64,000 bases of DNA, from contig CM067084.1 in the NCBI GenBank assembly GCA_034008185.1, positions 19,992,885 through 20,056,884 on the forward strand, given 5' to 3'. This document shows positions 63,201 through 64,000 of the stretch, piece after piece. The notes below the pieces were generated by a model, which was given only the letters and a program-made list of their open reading frames with translations, did not search any database and was not told the origin of the DNA. This stretch comes from Gorsachius magnificus. Taxonomy: Eukaryota; Chordata; Aves; Pelecaniformes; Ardeidae. The position numbers were made by a program, and so were the translations under genes. Positions within the stretch are counted from its first letter, which is position 1, and every line of letters starts with the position of its first letter.

Positions 63201-64000
63201 GGTGGAATAAAGCAAACGTACCTAACGCCAAACTCACTTAGCTGTAGAAAACATTTTAAGTATTTGTATTTGAAAAACTGTACACCCATTTCTGCAAACA
63301 GTATGCACGGTTTCAGATGACATTATTGGCTGAAGTAGCATGTGCTCTGCTTCACGAACTTTGCTGTAACAGCAGGTGATATGACAAGACAAGGCTCCGG
63401 TAATTTATGGCTCGGCTAATTCAGCTGCATCTGGAATCGACTGTGGCTGCGTCTAAGTGAGGAAGCCAGATTCAGAGCTTGAAACCCTTGCGGCTAGCTG
63501 GCCCTCAAGGAACTGAGCTCGGGGACAAACCCATAGCAGCTCCAGCTCCTCTCGAGGAAGAAGGCGATGCCACACATCAGTTTGCTCGACTTTGCTTCAC
63601 TGATAACACTGGACATGATACCAGATTCAAGGTAGTTGGCCAGACCAGGCACTCCCAATAAAATATAAGCAGGCTTTTATTTTCTCCAGGAGTTTGAGTC
63701 TCAAAAAGTAATCACAGCCACATGCACTGTGATAGCCTAATTTTGTGCTTGCAGGTAACAGAAAACATCTCCATCCAAAAGGACACAGCAGAGTCTTTTA
63801 GGTAGATGCAGATGGTACAAAGCAATTAGCACTACTTTCTTGATGTCTGTTTGAAATCCACTGTGAATAATTCACGGTAGACACACACCCAGTTATAAAT
63901 GGACCAAAATCTCCACTACTTCTTCCAACTGCTTTCTTCAAGCTTATGATCTCAGTCTTTCCTAGATTAAACCGTGAGATCACTCTCCTCCATGCCTCAG

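Larger units (their letters stand above)
51218..64000 (-). other. RAPGEF2: RAPGEF2 5' intron, partial
   Basis: I searched the minus strand for the preceding long-isoform exons (expected phrases YSYLHGMEAL, YYPDDIG, CWYILLSGSV, KESMFLPRS) and found none, so I treat the remaining 12.8 kb as intron. It holds a 19-bp tandem duplication at 57544-57581, a G19 run at 58917-58935 and a cluster of CRE-like sites at 60198-60234. Scattered open frames of 60-115 codons show no recognisable family. Confidence 0.75.

Noticed and set aside
1..64000. CRISPR arrays, tRNA or rRNA genes, prokaryotic operons, phage or plasmid modules
   Set aside because: None seen. Gene structure, repeats and composition are those of a vertebrate intron-rich locus.

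Overview
This window is vertebrate nuclear DNA and almost certainly from a bird. It is AT-rich, carries two truncated CR1 LINE fragments, and has a solo endogenous-retrovirus LTR of a type common in avian genomes. It has none of the Alu, B-type SINE or L1 content expected of a mammal. There is no bacterial-style gene packing: most open frames of 60-120 codons scattered over both strands look like chance frames in intronic DNA.

The only gene I can support is RAPGEF2 (PDZ-GEF1, a Rap1/Rap2 guanine-nucleotide exchange factor) on the minus strand. The window covers part of its long 5' portion. In transcription order (high to low coordinate) I see five coding pieces. Exon 51217-51142 encodes part of the extra N-terminal cyclic-nucleotide-binding-like domain. 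Exon 47827-47660 encodes 56 codons rich in Arg/Lys/Gln. An 18-nt microexon lies at 44942-44925. An alternative first coding exon at 28654-28595 gives the MKPLAIPANH... start of the short isoform. A shared exon at 6196-6065 encodes [10 protein letters not shown]...DIYQ. Each internal boundary that I could read has a canonical AG/GT pair and joins at phase 0, apart from the 5' edge of the 51-kb exon. The long N-terminus and the short alternative start are therefore interchangeable in front of the shared exon.

Layout: 1-6064 is intron downstream of the shared exon, with a CpG/GC-box-rich patch near 2.1-2.6 kb and a 199-codon open frame of unclear meaning. 6197-28594 is a long intron with a probable ancient LINE relic near 15.1-15.7 kb and a 4-copy 22-bp minisatellite at 27.3 kb. 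28.6-30.2 kb holds the alternative start and a plausible TATA-type promoter. 28.7-44.9 kb is intron with two CR1 fragments. 44.9-51.2 kb holds three coding exons and the solo LTR with a perfect 5-bp target-site duplication. 51.2-64 kb is intron in which I found no further exon; the ATG-containing exons of the long isoform should lie beyond the window's right edge, and the PDZ, RA and catalytic exons beyond its left edge.

I do not see a new defence system, mobile system or gene cluster. The most interesting items are the RAPGEF2 microexon, the modular alternative N-terminus with its candidate promoter, and the unexplained GC-rich patch with a long open frame.
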